From assembly GCA_902785065.1 (NCBI GenBank), contig CACZXH010000003.1, positions 53,375-117,374 of the forward strand: a DNA stretch of 64,000 nucleotides, written 5' to 3'. Positions within the stretch are counted from its first letter, which is position 1; every line of letters starts with the position of its first letter. Origin of the DNA: an uncultured Bacteroidia bacterium (GTDB lineage: Bacteria; Bacteroidota; Bacteroidia; Bacteroidales; UBA932). Shown here one piece after another: positions 35,859-45,369 of the stretch. Below the pieces are notes generated by a model. The model was not told the origin of the DNA and searched no databases. It was given only the letters and a program-made list of their open reading frames with translations. A program made the translations under genes and the position numbers.

Positions 35859-36431
35859 ATGACCCTGATCGAGACCATTGAGATCTTCGCCCTGGTGACC
35901 GGTGTCGCCTACGTCGTCCTGGAGATCCTCCAGAAGAATGCGATGTGGGTGGTGGGCATCCTCACCGGGGCGGCCTGCGCCTACAGCTTCGCGGTGCAGC
36001 GGAGCTGGGGGATGATGGGCCTGAACATTTATTACATCGTGATGTCCGTCATCGGCCTCATCCAGTGGCGGAAGGACGGAGCCGCCGTGGGGGAGGATGT
36101 GATCCATCTGCGGCCTTTGCCGAAGAAAACGGCCATTTGGAGCGCCGTGGGCTTTGTCCTGGGGTCCCTCGTCCTGATCTGGGTGTTCCGCGCCCTGGGG
36201 GATGGCGTCTCTGAACTGGACGCCCCCGCAACCGTCCTGAGCGTCATTGCGACCTGGTGGCTCACCCGTTCGTATATCCAGCAGTGGATGCTGTGGGTGG
36301 TGGCCGACGCCCTCACCTCGATGCTGTGCGTGGTGAACGGCCAGTACTGGATGGCGTTCCTGTATCTCGCCTACATCGCCTCGGCGGTGTACGGCTATTA
36401 TCATTGGAAAAAGAAAGGAGTGGAACTATGA
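35859..36431 (+). CDS. pnuC: Nicotinamide riboside transporter PnuC
   Basis: 190 residues with seven or so membrane helices. PnuC hallmarks are AYVVLEILQKNAMWVVGILT, WGMMGLNIYYIVMSVIGLIQW, ATWWLTRSYIQQWMLWVVAD and NGQYWMAFLYLAYIASAVYGYYHW. It mediates facilitated uptake of nicotinamide riboside. It starts eight bases after the barrel gene and overlaps the kinase gene by four bases (ATGA). Confidence 0.93.
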   Translation: MTLIETIEIFALVTGVAYVVLEILQKNAMWVVGILTGAACAYSFAVQRSWGMMGLNIYYIVMSVIGLIQWRKDGAAVGEDVIHLRPLPKKTAIWSAVGFVLGSLVLIWVFRALGDGVSELDAPATVLSVIATWWLTRSYIQQWMLWVVADALTSMLCVVNGQYWMAFLYLAYIASAVYGYYHWKKKGVEL

Positions 36432-37243
36432 TCCTGATTGTCGAAAGCGGCGCCACCAAGACCGACTGGTGCCTCGTGGATGCCGGGAAGCCGGTCCACC
36501 GGCTGCAGACCCCGGGGATGAACCTGTCCTCGATTGCGGCGGAGGCCAACGCTTCCGTCTTCGCGGACGCGGTCGAGAACTTCACGGACGTGGACGAGGT
36601 CCATTTCTATGCGGCCGGCCTGCTGGAGTTCCCCACGGAACTGGACCTAGTGTTCAAGGAGCGTTTCCCGGGTGTCCGGTGCGAGTATGCCTCCGACCTC
36701 CTGGCGGCCGCCCGCGCAGCCTGCGGCCATGCGGCGGGCCTCGCCGCCATCCTGGGCACCGGCTCCAACACCTGCCATTATGACGGGGACAGGATTGTTC
36801 GCAACATCCACGGCGGCGGCTTCATCATCGGCGATGAAGGCAGTGCCGCAGCCCTCGGGCGGCTGTTCCTCGCGGATCTCGTAAAGGACCTGGTCCCGGA
36901 GGATCTGGTGGAGGCTTTCTCCGCGTTCCACGAGGTGGATTATGCTTCCGTTGTCCGGAACGTCTACAAGTCTCCCGCGCCTTCCCGCTATCTGGGAAGC
37001 CTGGCACCCTTCATCCTGGAGCACCGGGGAGAGGCCTATGTGGACGCCCTGGTGGAAAGGAACTTCCGCGACCTGTTCGAGCGCACGCTCGTCCGCTACG
37101 ACCGCCTTCCCGTGGGCGTGGTCGGCGGCTTCGGCTGCGCCTGTCGGGCGGAATTGGAGCGCCTGGGCGCTGCATACGGCCTTACCTTCTCCCGTTTCAT
37201 CCCTTCGCCGATGGAAGGACTCGTCGATTACCATGGCGTATAA
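36428..37243 (+). CDS. BadF/BadG-type ATPase, probable N-acetylglucosamine or amino-sugar kinase
   Basis: 271 residues of the ASKHA fold: MILIVESGATKTDWCLVD (phosphate 1), ILGTGSNTCHYDGD (phosphate 2), GGGFIIGDEGSAAALGRLFL and VGVVGGFGCACRAEL. The family includes GlcNAc kinase. Being coupled to pnuC (ATGA), a nicotinamide riboside or other nucleoside kinase role is tempting, but the motifs are those of the GlcNAc kinase branch. The gene runs 11 bases into recR. Confidence 0.88.
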   Translation: MILIVESGATKTDWCLVDAGKPVHRLQTPGMNLSSIAAEANASVFADAVENFTDVDEVHFYAAGLLEFPTELDLVFKERFPGVRCEYASDLLAAARAACGHAAGLAAILGTGSNTCHYDGDRIVRNIHGGGFIIGDEGSAAALGRLFLADLVKDLVPEDLVEAFSAFHEVDYASVVRNVYKSPAPSRYLGSLAPFILEHRGEAYVDALVERNFRDLFERTLVRYDRLPVGVVGGFGCACRAELERLGAAYGLTFSRFIPSPMEGLVDYHGV

Positions 37244-37859
37244 AGAGAAATACCCTTCTGAACTCCTTTCCGACGCGGTCGAGGCCATCGGCACGCTCCC
37301 GGGCGTGGGCCGTCGCAGCGCGCTCCGGCTGGCCCTGCACCTGCTCCGCCAGCCGCAGGAGAACGTGCACCATTTCACGGAAGCCATCAACAGGCTCCGG
37401 GACGACGTCCGCTACTGCAAGGAGTGCCGCATGATTTCCGACGAGGAGACGTGCTCTTTCTGCGCGGACCGCTCGCGCGACCATAGCGCCATTTGCGTGG
37501 TCGAGAGCGTCCGGGACGTCATGAGCATCGAGAATACCGGCCAATATCACGGCGTGTACCACGTCCTGGGCGGCATCATTTCCCCGATCGCCGGCATCGG
37601 CCCGTCCGACCTGAGCATTCCGGAACTGGTCCGGCGCGTGGAGGCGCTGGAGGATCCCGCCGGCGCGGAAGTGATCTTCGCCCTCAGCGGCGACGTAGAA
37701 GGGGAGTCCACCGCCTTTTATCTGTATCGCAAACTGTCCCATACGGGCGTGCGCTTCTCCACGCTGGCCCGCGGACTCGGCTTCGGCGACGACCTCGAGT
37801 ACGCCGATGAACTCACCCTGGGCCGTTCCATCACGGCCCGTCAAGAATTCAAACCATGA
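37233..37859 (+). CDS. recR: Recombination mediator RecR
   Basis: 208 residues: a helix-hairpin-helix (LPGVGRRSALRLALHLL), a zinc finger (CKECRMISDEETCSFC), a Toprim domain (ICVVESVRDVMSIENTGQYHGVYHVLGGIISP in sequence) and the typical C-terminus (TLARGLGFGDDLEYADELTLGRSI). It loads RecA with RecF/O at gaps. The start at 37233 overlaps the kinase gene; its end overlaps mntP (ATGA). Confidence 0.97.
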   Translation: MAYKEKYPSELLSDAVEAIGTLPGVGRRSALRLALHLLRQPQENVHHFTEAINRLRDDVRYCKECRMISDEETCSFCADRSRDHSAICVVESVRDVMSIENTGQYHGVYHVLGGIISPIAGIGPSDLSIPELVRRVEALEDPAGAEVIFALSGDVEGESTAFYLYRKLSHTGVRFSTLARGLGFGDDLEYADELTLGRSITARQEFKP

Positions 37860-38431
37860 ATGTGATTTTAAGCGCCATCCTGCTGGGCATTTCCCTCTGC
37901 GCCGACTGCTTCGCGGTGGCGCTCTGCTCCAGCGTGACCGTCACCCGCGAGGAGGTCCGCCGCAAGGTGTGGACCATCGCCGCCGTCTTCGCCGTCATCC
38001 AGACGGGCCTTTTCATGGCCGGCTGGGGCCTGGGTACGGGCGCGACGGAACTGATTTCGGAATATGTCGGCCATTTCGAGAAGGTGGCCCATGTCATCGG
38101 CTTCCTCCTCCTGCTGTACGTGGGCGGCGAGATGTTCATCGACGGGGTCCGCAGCAAGTCGGACCACCTGAACCTCAGCGGCTTCAAGAGCATCGTCCTG
38201 GGCGGCGTCGCCACCTCCATCGACGCGGCGGTGGTGGGTCTTTCCATGGCGATGGACGCCGCTCCGTGGTCGGAAATCTGGCCCATTTCGGTGTCCATCT
38301 TCGTCTTCACGGCCCTTTCGGTCCTGGTCGGTATGCTCTCCGGCAGCTTCATCGGCCGGAAACTCGGTTACTCCGCCCGCATCGTGGGCGGGCTCGTCCT
38401 CATCGGTCTGGGCATCAACATCCTGTTGTAG
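37856..38431 (+). CDS. mntP: Manganese efflux pump MntP
   Basis: 191 residues and six membrane helices arranged as two repeats: ILLGISLCADCFAVALCSS (first DxxxxxA motif) and GGVATSIDAAVVGLSMAM (second), plus GGEMFIDG. It exports Mn(II). Coupled to recR by ATGA overlap. No yybP-ykoY manganese riboswitch lies directly upstream, as it sits inside an operon. Confidence 0.92.
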   Translation: MNVILSAILLGISLCADCFAVALCSSVTVTREEVRRKVWTIAAVFAVIQTGLFMAGWGLGTGATELISEYVGHFEKVAHVIGFLLLLYVGGEMFIDGVRSKSDHLNLSGFKSIVLGGVATSIDAAVVGLSMAMDAAPWSEIWPISVSIFVFTALSVLVGMLSGSFIGRKLGYSARIVGGLVLIGLGINILL

Positions 38432-38480
38432 TTTTTACCGTTTTTTTTCGTATTTTTAACATTCTGAATCATAGAAGACG

Positions 38481-39599
38481 ATGGCGAACAAACCTTATCA
38501 GGAAATCTCCGATATCACCCTGCTGCCCGCCCCGGACGAGACGGGCTTCATCTCCCGCTATGCTTTCCAGTACATAGACTTCAACGAGGTCCCGCAATAT
38601 GTGGCGGCCGGGCACCGCTTCTCCGACTGCTGCTTCCTCGGCTGTGAGATCCCCACCGAGATGGAAGGGCACATCGGCAGCACCTGCCTGGTCTTCCCCC
38701 GGATGGGCCGCATCTACAACGCCTTCCGCGGCAAGCTGTACACCGGGGAAACCCTCTACGCCGGCTACGATCCCGAGAACGAGGACTCCTATGCGACCTG
38801 CTTCGACTCCCGGGTCTATGCCGACTACAAGGAAAAAGGGGTGAACTGCGACGACATCCGCGAAACCCTGGGCCGGACGATGCACGACCGGGCCATCGGC
38901 GACGCGATGCGGGAATTCCTGAGCCGGTTCGACCCGCACCAGGTGGTCGCCATCATGGGCGGTCACGCCCAGCTGCGCACCGACGCCTCCTACCGCCGCG
39001 TAGCCCTCATTGCGAAGGCGCTCACCGAGCGGGGCAAGCTGATGGCGTCCGGCGGCGGCCCCGGTGCGATGGAGGCCACGCACCTCGGCGCCTGGATGGC
39101 CGGGAGGTCGATGGAAGAGTTCGACGACGCCCTGGAAATCCTGTCCGTCGCACCCACCTTCAAGGACGAAGGCTGGCTTCGCTCGGCCTTCGAGGTCCGG
39201 AAAAAGTATCCGCAGAACAAGTACCGCAGCCTGGGCATCCCGACTTGGTTCTACGGGCACGAGCCCGCCACGCCGTTCGCTACCCATATCGCCAAGTACT
39301 TCTTCAACAGCCTGCGCGAGGACGTCCTGCTGTCCATTGCCAAGGGCGGTATCATCTATTCGCCCGGCTCAGCCGGCACCATCCAGGAAATCTTCCAGGA
39401 CGCCGCGCAGAATCATTATGAAACCTTCGGAGCCCCCAGCCCGATGGTCTTCCTGGACAAGGAATTCTTCACGAAGGAAGTCCCCATATACCCCTTGCTG
39501 GAAGACTTGCTCTCCCGCGAGAAGTACAGAGGACTTCTGATTTCTGTGACGGACGACCCTCAGGAAGTCATCGACACCCTGATGTCTTTCCCGAAATAG
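38481..39599 (+). CDS. LOG-family protein (possible nucleotide 5'-monophosphate nucleosidase)
   Basis: 372 residues. The Rossmann-like LOG core is in the second half: VVAIMGGHAQLRTDASYRRVALIAKAL, LMASGGGPGAMEATHLGAWMAG (GGGxGxMEA) and GGIIYSPGSAGTIQEIFQD, where LOG proteins normally have PGGxGTxxE. The Gly-to-Ser change in PGS and the long N-terminal region set it apart from short cytokinin-type LOGs and fit the large PpnN-like group. A TATTTTTA promoter-like element lies at about 38451. Its stop is one base from the convergent esterase stop, with no terminator between. Confidence 0.85.
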   Translation: MANKPYQEISDITLLPAPDETGFISRYAFQYIDFNEVPQYVAAGHRFSDCCFLGCEIPTEMEGHIGSTCLVFPRMGRIYNAFRGKLYTGETLYAGYDPENEDSYATCFDSRVYADYKEKGVNCDDIRETLGRTMHDRAIGDAMREFLSRFDPHQVVAIMGGHAQLRTDASYRRVALIAKALTERGKLMASGGGPGAMEATHLGAWMAGRSMEEFDDALEILSVAPTFKDEGWLRSAFEVRKKYPQNKYRSLGIPTWFYGHEPATPFATHIAKYFFNSLREDVLLSIAKGGIIYSPGSAGTIQEIFQDAAQNHYETFGAPSPMVFLDKEFFTKEVPIYPLLEDLLSREKYRGLLISVTDDPQEVIDTLMSFPK

Positions 39600-39600
39600 C

Positions 39601-40860
<1,260 letters not shown>

Positions 40861-42249
40861 TTAATTGTGATGTCCGTGTGTTCTGTTCCAGTTGTCCCAA
40901 GGCTCGGATGCCTTCTTGCAGAGGTCCAGGAAATGGGCCTTGAGTTCGTCCCAGCGGTAGTAGGGACCGGAGACGGGTTCGATGCCGGGAATGAGGATTT
41001 CCTTTTCGTTGTAGAGGACCTTCGTGAGGACCTCGCCCTTCTTGTTCTGGTAGAAGATCATCTGGCAGTTGGTGGCCATCGGGACCTGGAAGAAGGCGTA
41101 CCAGCCTTTCGCGTGGGCCTCCTTGTAGGGGAGCCTGCGGTTCTGGGGATCATCGACTCCCATCAGGGCGAAGAGCGGCAGGATAGAAGTGTCGTGGCCG
41201 AAGCGGAGGTCGGCGGTGCGGTGGCTGCCGGGCTGCATCGCAGCGTCGGCCTTCTCGATGAAGTCCATCATCAGCGGACGGATGGCGAAGCGGATGACGT
41301 CGCCGTTCTCAACGGAACCGCCCCACATGCGGTAAATGGAGTCGTTGCCGCTGGCCCAGAGGTAAACCAGCTCCTCCGGGACGAAATACTTCCGGAGAAT
41401 GTCGATGCCCAGGAAGTCGATGACCTGGCACAGACCGCCGGCGGAGAAGCACGCCTTGACAAAGGGCTCGGGATTGCCGAGGACCTTGAGGGCGGCGTCG
41501 TAGTCCTTGAACAGCGGGGTCAGGAAGCGGGTGAAGTCATAGCCGGGCGTGCCGGTCGCAGGCGTATATTTGTTGCTCTCCGGGTTGCCGCCGCGCATGC
41601 GGGCCATCTGCTCCGGCGAGAAACTCGGACGCGGCGCCGGCACCTCGCCGGGACGCGGGACGCGGAGGCTCGGGTTGATATAGCCCATGAACCGTTCCGC
41701 GCTCGTGTAGGTGAACTCCTGCCGGGGACTTGCCGCCTTCATCGAGTTGGTGAAGTTGCACATGGACACGATGCAGCGGAAGTTCGTGCTGGAGAAGCTG
41801 TTCACCTCCCAGCGGTCCTTGTTCTTGAAAACGGCGGGGAACCGTTCCACCATCCGGGCCGCCAGCATCTGGTGCTCTTTGGCACCCCGGGGCGTCAGGG
41901 AACCTTCCATGCCCTTGTGGGCCTCGACGATGGCGTTCACGTCGGCATACAGGGCCTTGCCGGTCTCGGTGAGGAGGTCGAGGGAGTCCAGGACGGGGAA
42001 CGCGCCCATCGCCGCACGGGCGAAGGTGGAGTTCTGCTCATACCGGGAGCCGTGGCGTCCGTAATGGGAGATGTAGAACGGCTTGAAGCCCTTCGGGGCC
42101 TTCGTGTCCACGATGGGATCGAACTCGTACGAGTGCATGTTGTTCGCCGCCCGGTCCGGGTTCTCGGTGAACAGGCGCACGACTTCCTCCTGGGCGCTGA
42201 GGCTCAGGCAGAAAACGGCCAAAAGTGCTGTGGTAAAGAGTCTTTTCAT
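40861..42249 (-). CDS. Secreted histidine-type phosphatase (acid phosphatase/phytase, branch 2)
   Basis: 462 residues with signal MKRLFTTALLAVFCLSLSA-Q. The catalytic motif is SHYGRHGSRY (RHGxR) and the proton-donor motif is RFGHDTSILPL (HD type, as in acid phosphatases and HD phytases rather than the HAE of MINPP). It hydrolyses phosphomonoesters in the periplasm; inositol phosphates are possible but unproven. It is the first gene of the pair with the esterase. The ATG at 42249 lies inside a near-palindrome (42247-42290). Confidence 0.9.
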   Translation of the reverse strand: MKRLFTTALLAVFCLSLSAQEEVVRLFTENPDRAANNMHSYEFDPIVDTKAPKGFKPFYISHYGRHGSRYEQNSTFARAAMGAFPVLDSLDLLTETGKALYADVNAIVEAHKGMEGSLTPRGAKEHQMLAARMVERFPAVFKNKDRWEVNSFSSTNFRCIVSMCNFTNSMKAASPRQEFTYTSAERFMGYINPSLRVPRPGEVPAPRPSFSPEQMARMRGGNPESNKYTPATGTPGYDFTRFLTPLFKDYDAALKVLGNPEPFVKACFSAGGLCQVIDFLGIDILRKYFVPEELVYLWASGNDSIYRMWGGSVENGDVIRFAIRPLMMDFIEKADAAMQPGSHRTADLRFGHDTSILPLFALMGVDDPQNRRLPYKEAHAKGWYAFFQVPMATNCQMIFYQNKKGEVLTKVLYNEKEILIPGIEPVSGPYYRWDELKAHFLDLCKKASEPWDNWNRTHGHHN

Positions 42250-42290
42250 CAGTGTTATTGTTTGTTTTACAAATATAATAAAAACTGATG
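42247..42290. promoter_or_regulatory. Promoter and near-palindromic operator of the phosphatase-esterase operon
   Basis: The minus strand carries TATATTTG (42277-42270). The whole stretch is flanked by CATCAGT and ACTGATG, seven-base inverted arms, with partial symmetry (TTATTGTTTGT against ACAAATATAATAA) between. It could bind a dimeric regulator. Confidence 0.4.
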
Positions 42291-42315
42291 AAAGAGCAAG
42301 ATTTTCTTTTCCCTG

Positions 42316-42906
42316 CTACAAGAGTGCGAGCAGCCGGCCCTGGATGCGGGCGTATTCGGCTTCGAAGTTCGGGGTAAGGAGATTCTGTCCGATGGCGGCG
42401 GTCAGTTCCTCCTGTGTCCACCAGCGGCCTTCCGTCACTTCGTCATTGTCCGGATGGAGGTCAGGATGGCCCACGCAGGCAAAGACGAACACGAATTCGC
42501 GGTCGCGCTCCGTCTCCCAGACATTGGTCTCCAGGAACACCGGATTGAAAGCGGTCAGGCCCAGTTCCTCGGCGGCTTCCCGGTACAGGGCTTCCTGCGC
42601 CAGTTCGCCGTAGGTGACGTGTCCGCCGACGGCCGTGTCCCAGTAGCCCGGGAGGAGGTCCTTTTCCAGGGACCTTTTCTGCAGGTAGATCCGGCCCAGG
42701 CGGTCGACCAGGTGGAGATGGACCACCGGATGGAGGGCTTTGGCGCCGCTGTGGCACCAGGCCCGGGTCGCCTGTCCATAGACCAGTCCGCTGGGCTCGA
42801 CGAGCGGGAGCATCTCCTCCGACGAGACGGCGGGGAGGCCGGGCGCATCGACCGTGGGCCGGGGATAGACCGGTGCGGGTTCCAGGGGGTATACCAGTTC
42901 GGGCAT
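42316..42906 (-). CDS. NUDIX hydrolase (Idi/YfcD-like)
   Basis: 196 residues with a full NUDIX box: GGHVTYGELAQEALYREAAEELGL (Gx5Ex7REUxEExGU). Around it are HPVVHLHLVDRLGRIYLQKRS and KDLLPGYWDTAV, as in isopentenyl-diphosphate isomerase-like/YfcD NUDIX proteins. The substrate is unknown. The ATG at 42906 overlaps the transporter's TGA by one base (TGATG), so it is the last gene of the four-gene operon starting at 46248. Confidence 0.9.
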   Translation of the reverse strand: MPELVYPLEPAPVYPRPTVDAPGLPAVSSEEMLPLVEPSGLVYGQATRAWCHSGAKALHPVVHLHLVDRLGRIYLQKRSLEKDLLPGYWDTAVGGHVTYGELAQEALYREAAEELGLTAFNPVFLETNVWETERDREFVFVFACVGHPDLHPDNDEVTEGRWWTQEELTAAIGQNLLTPNFEAEYARIQGRLLALL

Positions 42907-44600
42907 CAGGCGAAGGAAATGAGGATGAGCAGCTGGGCAACCAGCACGCGGAGGAACATCGACAACGGGTACACCGTCGCGTAATTCACGGAAGTATAAT
43001 CGCTTCCATACATGCCCTGGGCAAAGGCCAGGGCCGGCGGATTGCAGCAGGAGCCGGCGATGAGACCGCAGACTTGATAGAAATTCAGGCGGACGAGCAG
43101 GCGGGCGATGACAAAGGTGAGGAACACCGGGACGATCGTGATGATCGTGATGATCGCACCGTACAGGATCCACCAGTAACCGCCGTTCACAATGGAACTG
43201 ACGAAATTCTCGCCGGCGCCGAGGCCCACGGCCGCGAGGAACAGCGAGATGCCGATTTCGCGGATCATGAGGTTGGCGCTCATCGTGGTGAAGGTCGTGA
43301 TCTTGTGTTTCGGACCGAAGTGTCCCAGGAGGATGGCGATGATGAGCGGGCCGCCGGCCAGACCCAGTTTGATGGGCTGCGGGATGCCGGGGAAGCGGAT
43401 GGGGAGGGAGCCGAAGATGATACCGACCACGATGCCCAGGAAAATGGGCACGAGGTTCGGTTTGTCGAGGGCGCCGCTGGAATTGCCCACCTGCTCGGCC
43501 ACGCGCTGGATATTCTGTTCCGCGCCGATGCAGATCAGGGCGTCGCCCATCTGCAGGTACAGGTCCGGGCGGGCGACCAGTTCGACGCCGCTGCGGATGA
43601 CGCGGGTCACGCTCACTTCATAGGCCTCGCGGAAATGCAGGTCTCTGAGTTTCTTGCCGGTCAGGGACGATTTCGTGACCGTCAGGCGGCGGGTCACCAG
43701 GTGATGGTCCATCCGGTCCCAGTCCTCCACGTGCATGGGCACTTCCTGGCCGAAGAGGATGCGGAGTTTTTCCACCTCCTGCTGAGAGGTGACGATGAGG
43801 ACCTTGTCCCCCTCCTCAAGCACGATGTCGCCGGTCGCGAAGAGGATTTCCTTCCCCTTCATGATGCGGGAAACGACATACTCGCCGTTGAATTCGTGGA
43901 GGATATCGGACAGTTTCTTGCCGAAAATGGCCGGATTCTCGACGGCTACATGCATCCGGCGGGGATGGGAGCCGGTATCGTCCTGGGCTTCGAGTTCCGC
44001 CAGCTCCTTGGCCGGGTCGACCTTGAAAAGGTTCTTGCCGACGAGCAGGACCAGAATGACGCCGATGACGCCGATGGGGTAGGTCACGGCATAGCCGGAA
44101 GCCAGTTCGGAAGCGGCCTTGGAGGCGGCGACCGGGTCCATGCCGCCGGCCGAGGCCACGTCGATATAGGTCTGCTGGGCGGCGCCGAGGCCCGGGGTGT
44201 TGGTCACCGCGCCGGACATGACGCCCACCATGGTCTTGAGGTCCACGCCCGTAATCAGGGAGATGATCCAGGTCACGGCCACGGCGAGCAGAACGTTCAC
44301 GAGGGCCAGGAGGTTCATCTTCACACCCCCGGATTTAAGGGAATGGAAGAAGCCGGGACCTACCTGCAGGCCGATGGAGAAGACGAACAGGATCAGGCCG
44401 AATTCTTTGATGAAATGCAGCATCTCGGGATCCGCGCGGAAGCCGAGATGGCTCATCAGGATGCCCGTGAACAGGATCCAGGTGGCTCCGATGGAAACGC
44501 CCTTGATCTTGAACCGGCCCAGATAGATGCCGATGCCGATCACAAAGGCGAGCAGCATGATCGTATGGGCGACGCCCTGACCGAGGAACAGATCTCTCAT
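42906..44600 (-). CDS. AspT/YidE-type transporter with two TrkA-C domains
   Basis: 564 residues. Two hydrophobic halves of about five helices each carry the duplicated motif (IKEFGLILFVFSIGLQVGPGF and MIREIGISLFLAAVGLGAGENF; GVMSGAVTNTPGLGAAQ and GLIAGSCCNPPALAFAQ). Between them lie two RCK-C/TrkA-C regulatory domains (about 205-370). This is the aspartate:alanine exchanger (AAEx) family; the substrate cannot be assigned. It starts three bases after the thioesterase stop. Confidence 0.92.
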   Translation of the reverse strand: MRDLFLGQGVAHTIMLLAFVIGIGIYLGRFKIKGVSIGATWILFTGILMSHLGFRADPEMLHFIKEFGLILFVFSIGLQVGPGFFHSLKSGGVKMNLLALVNVLLAVAVTWIISLITGVDLKTMVGVMSGAVTNTPGLGAAQQTYIDVASAGGMDPVAASKAASELASGYAVTYPIGVIGVILVLLVGKNLFKVDPAKELAELEAQDDTGSHPRRMHVAVENPAIFGKKLSDILHEFNGEYVVSRIMKGKEILFATGDIVLEEGDKVLIVTSQQEVEKLRILFGQEVPMHVEDWDRMDHHLVTRRLTVTKSSLTGKKLRDLHFREAYEVSVTRVIRSGVELVARPDLYLQMGDALICIGAEQNIQRVAEQVGNSSGALDKPNLVPIFLGIVVGIIFGSLPIRFPGIPQPIKLGLAGGPLIIAILLGHFGPKHKITTFTTMSANLMIREIGISLFLAAVGLGAGENFVSSIVNGGYWWILYGAIITIITIVPVFLTFVIARLLVRLNFYQVCGLIAGSCCNPPALAFAQGMYGSDYTSVNYATVYPLSMFLRVLVAQLLILISFA

Positions 44601-44603
44601 AGC

Positions 44604-45362
44604 TTAAAATACCAATTTGACACAGAAGGCGGCCTTGCCGTCCACACGGCCTTCCACGTACCAGACCAGCGCCCCGTCCTCCTCCGCCTGCAGCCGGAAA
44701 AGCTGCACGGTGGTGCCAGGCGTGGTCTCCTTGTTGAAATTGATGTACGCGTCCCGGACCCGTCGGCCCGAAACGGTCTCGTAGTCGATGCAATCCATCG
44801 CCCACACCATATAGCGGGCGTTGTTCGTATGGCCGATGATGTCCACGTCGGAATACACGACCGTATGCTCGCCGGCGGGCACGGGCTCCGCCCCGCGGGG
44901 CATCGCCACCTTCGGGGCGCGCTCCGCTATGGCGTCGTCCACATCCCCCGTGCTCAGCTTGTCCTGGAGTTCCTCGGGGCGGACCAGGCGGCGCGTACGC
45001 TCGTCGATCACCACCCAGGAACTGGTGCAGGTCACGAGGCGGTTGCCATCGGTATCCTGCAGAAAGAAATCACGGAGGTAAAACAGGCCGTCCGCACCCT
45101 TGTGCCAGGTGTACAGCGTGACATTGTCCCGCCACTGGGGCGGATTCTCGAAATGGAAATGCATTCGGGACAGCACCCAGGCCACGTGGTGGACGTGCAG
45201 GTCATCGTAGCCGAAACCCAGCTCCTGGGCGGCCCAATAGGCGATTTCCTGGGCCATGTCCATAAAGGAGGCCGGCTTCAGGTAGAATGAGGCGTCCGTG
45301 TCGTAGCACGGGACGCAGATATCCTGGCAGAATTTGTATCCTTCTCTTCTGACTTCGCTCAT
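44604..45362 (-). CDS. Acyl-ACP thioesterase (FatA-like double hotdog)
   Basis: 252 residues with two hotdog domains: CYDTDASFYLKPASFMDMAQ, LHVHHVAWVLSRMHFHFENPPQW and WHKGADGLFYLRDFFLQD, then the second hotdog with YSDVDIIGHTNNARYMVWAMDCI (the catalytic N-x-H-x-N-N segment). It hydrolyses acyl-ACP to free fatty acid or related products. ATG 45362 (MSEVRREG) was chosen because the upstream in-frame extension overlaps the previous gene. Seven bases separate it from the HU-CCDC81 gene. Confidence 0.9.
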   Translation of the reverse strand: MSEVRREGYKFCQDICVPCYDTDASFYLKPASFMDMAQEIAYWAAQELGFGYDDLHVHHVAWVLSRMHFHFENPPQWRDNVTLYTWHKGADGLFYLRDFFLQDTDGNRLVTCTSSWVVIDERTRRLVRPEELQDKLSTGDVDDAIAERAPKVAMPRGAEPVPAGEHTVVYSDVDIIGHTNNARYMVWAMDCIDYETVSGRRVRDAYINFNKETTPGTTVQLFRLQAEEDGALVWYVEGRVDGKAAFCVKLVF

Positions 45363-45369
45363 AACTACA

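Noticed and set aside
37600-37860. yybP-ykoY manganese riboswitch for mntP
   Set aside because: mntP overlaps recR by four bases; no leader exists.
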